This document shows, one piece after another, positions 5,228-5,980 of a stretch of DNA of 5,980 nt. Each line of letters starts with the position of its first letter. Positions within the stretch are counted from its first letter, which is position 1. Both the position numbers and the translations under genes were made by a program. A model generated the notes under the pieces. The model was not told where the DNA came from. It saw only the letters and a list, made by a program, of their open reading frames with translations, and ran no database searches. Source of the DNA: Coleofasciculus sp. S288 (GTDB lineage: Bacteria; Cyanobacteriota; Cyanobacteriia; Cyanobacteriales; Coleofasciculaceae). Where the stretch lies: assembly GCA_020216575.1 (NCBI GenBank), contig JAIUYC010000293.1:1-5980 (forward strand), in the 5' to 3' direction.

Positions 5228-5980
5228 TTAATCGTTCTCTTGTTCAGATGGGTGAGTGACTTGCTGCGTGTTCAAACTTGCAAAATCGAACAATTGGGTA
5301 TCAGCAAGATGGGATGGTAAAACATTTTGAATGCTCTGGAATAAATTTTCAGTTCGTCCTGGATAGTCCTGCTCCCAAGCTTGCAATAGCTTCTTAATTT
5401 GCGATCGCTGCAAGTTCTCCTGAGAGCCGCAAAGTTGGCACGGAATGATGGGAAACTGTTTGGCAGTCGCATAGTGTTCAATGTCCTCCTCAGAGCAATA
5501 CGCCAGTGGTCGAATGATGACCTGTTTTCCGTCATCACTAAGGAGTTTGGGCGGCATCGCCTTGAGTTTTCCAGCGTGGAACATATTGAGAAATAATGTT
5601 TCTACAATGTCATCCCGATGGTGACCGAGGGCAATTTTCGTTGCCCCCTCTTCACTTGCTATGCGATAGAGAATGCCACGGCGCAAGCGCGAACACAACC
5701 CGCACATGGTTTTTCCTTCGGGGATAACCCGTTTAACAATAGTGTAGGTGTCCTCTTCAACAATCCGATACGGCACTCCCAGGGATTCTAAATACTCTGG
5801 CAGTACATGCGCTGGAAACCCTGGCTGTTTCTGGTCTAGGTTTACAGCCAGGATATCGAACTTCACGGGGGCTTTGCGCTGAAGACGCAGCAACAGGTCG
5901 AGCAACGTGTGGGAATCTTTGCCACCTGACAGGCATACCATCACGCGATCGCAATTTTCTATCATGTTGTAATCGCAGAT
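5228..5980 (-). CDS. ttcA: tRNA 2-thiocytidine(32) synthetase TtcA, 5' end outside the window
   Basis: TtcA converts cytidine 32 of certain tRNAs to 2-thiocytidine: ATP adenylates the base, and sulfur from a cysteine desulfurase is delivered via a [4Fe-4S] cluster. Numbering from the Met at 5965, the PP-loop SGGKDS is at 13-18, CGLC at 88-91, [16 protein letters not shown] at 114-129, [13 protein letters not shown] at 175-187 and the C-terminal [11 protein letters not shown] at 218-228. Cys88, Cys91 and one cysteine of the 176/179 pair should ligate the cluster. The Met at 5965 is not the start: the frame stays open to the window edge (ICDYN before MIENCDR), matching the AIADFNMIE stretch I recall from E. 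coli TtcA, which has about 30-40 more N-terminal residues. So 250 residues are visible of an expected 280-310. The gene is convergent with the SWIM gene and presumably unrelated to it. The closest confusable family is TtuA/Ncs6, but the [12 protein letters not shown] stretch favours TtcA. Confidence 0.93.
   Translation of the reverse strand: MCDYNMIENCDRVMVCLSGGKDSHTLLDLLLRLQRKAPVKFDILAVNLDQKQPGFPAHVLPEYLESLGVPYRIVEEDTYTIVKRVIPEGKTMCGLCSRLRRGILYRIASEEGATKIALGHHRDDIVETLFLNMFHAGKLKAMPPKLLSDDGKQVIIRPLAYCSEEDIEHYATAKQFPIIPCQLCGSQENLQRSQIKKLLQAWEQDYPGRTENLFQSIQNVLPSHLADTQLFDFASLNTQQVTHPSEQEND
5401..5408. repeat. HIP1 octamer in the 3' part of ttcA
   Basis: Exact GCGATCGC coding for part of LQRSQ (residues 185-189), just after the second cysteine pair. 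The protein motif is conserved, so the octamer fits by synonymous codon choice. Confidence 0.9.
5945..5952. repeat. HIP1 octamer in the 5' part of ttcA
   Basis: Exact GCGATCGC in the codons for NCDRV (4-8), immediately before the PP-loop strand. Confidence 0.9.

Overview
The window looks like a cyanobacterial chromosome. The octamer GCGATCGC (the HIP1 element) occurs five times in under 6 kb, at 889, 3615, 4469, 5401 and 5945, where chance would give about one per 65 kb. Two intergenic spots also carry short tandem heptamers (CCYATGC at 10-30, CTRAAAT at 4183-4217) of the kind reported as STRR repeats, mainly in filamentous cyanobacteria. The small DUF2949 protein points the same way. I cannot name a genus.

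Layout: positions 1-105 hold no gene, only a heptamer repeat and a small imperfect hairpin. Two small genes lie on the minus strand: a 71-residue DUF2949 protein (457-672) and, 30 nt downstream of it, a 106-residue conserved protein of unknown function (106-426). A 306-bp divergent spacer (673-978) follows, with an extended -10 promoter candidate for each direction. On the plus strand come a complete 1060-residue SNF2-family ATPase (979-4161) and, 55 bp later, a 279-residue SWIM zinc-finger protein (4217-5056). Convergent to these on the minus strand is ttcA, the tRNA C32 2-thiolation enzyme (5228-5980), whose 5' end lies beyond the window. The 171-bp convergent spacer has two weak hairpins and no convincing terminator.

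The functional core is the SNF2-SWIM pair. Adjacent SNF2 ATPase and SWIM-finger genes are known elsewhere (I recall Bacillus subtilis ywqA/ywqB), so the pair is a recurring unit whose cellular role is poorly defined. The likely arrangement is an ATP-driven DNA translocase or remodeller with a zinc-finger partner that contacts nucleic acid or protein. The least ordinary features here are the spacer between the two genes, where CTRAAAT heptads run into the SWIM start codon, close all three plus-strand frames and can pair with the end of the SNF2 gene, and a markedly AT-rich island inside the SNF2 gene. I see no transposase, CRISPR array, tRNA or rRNA, and no clear new multi-gene system.
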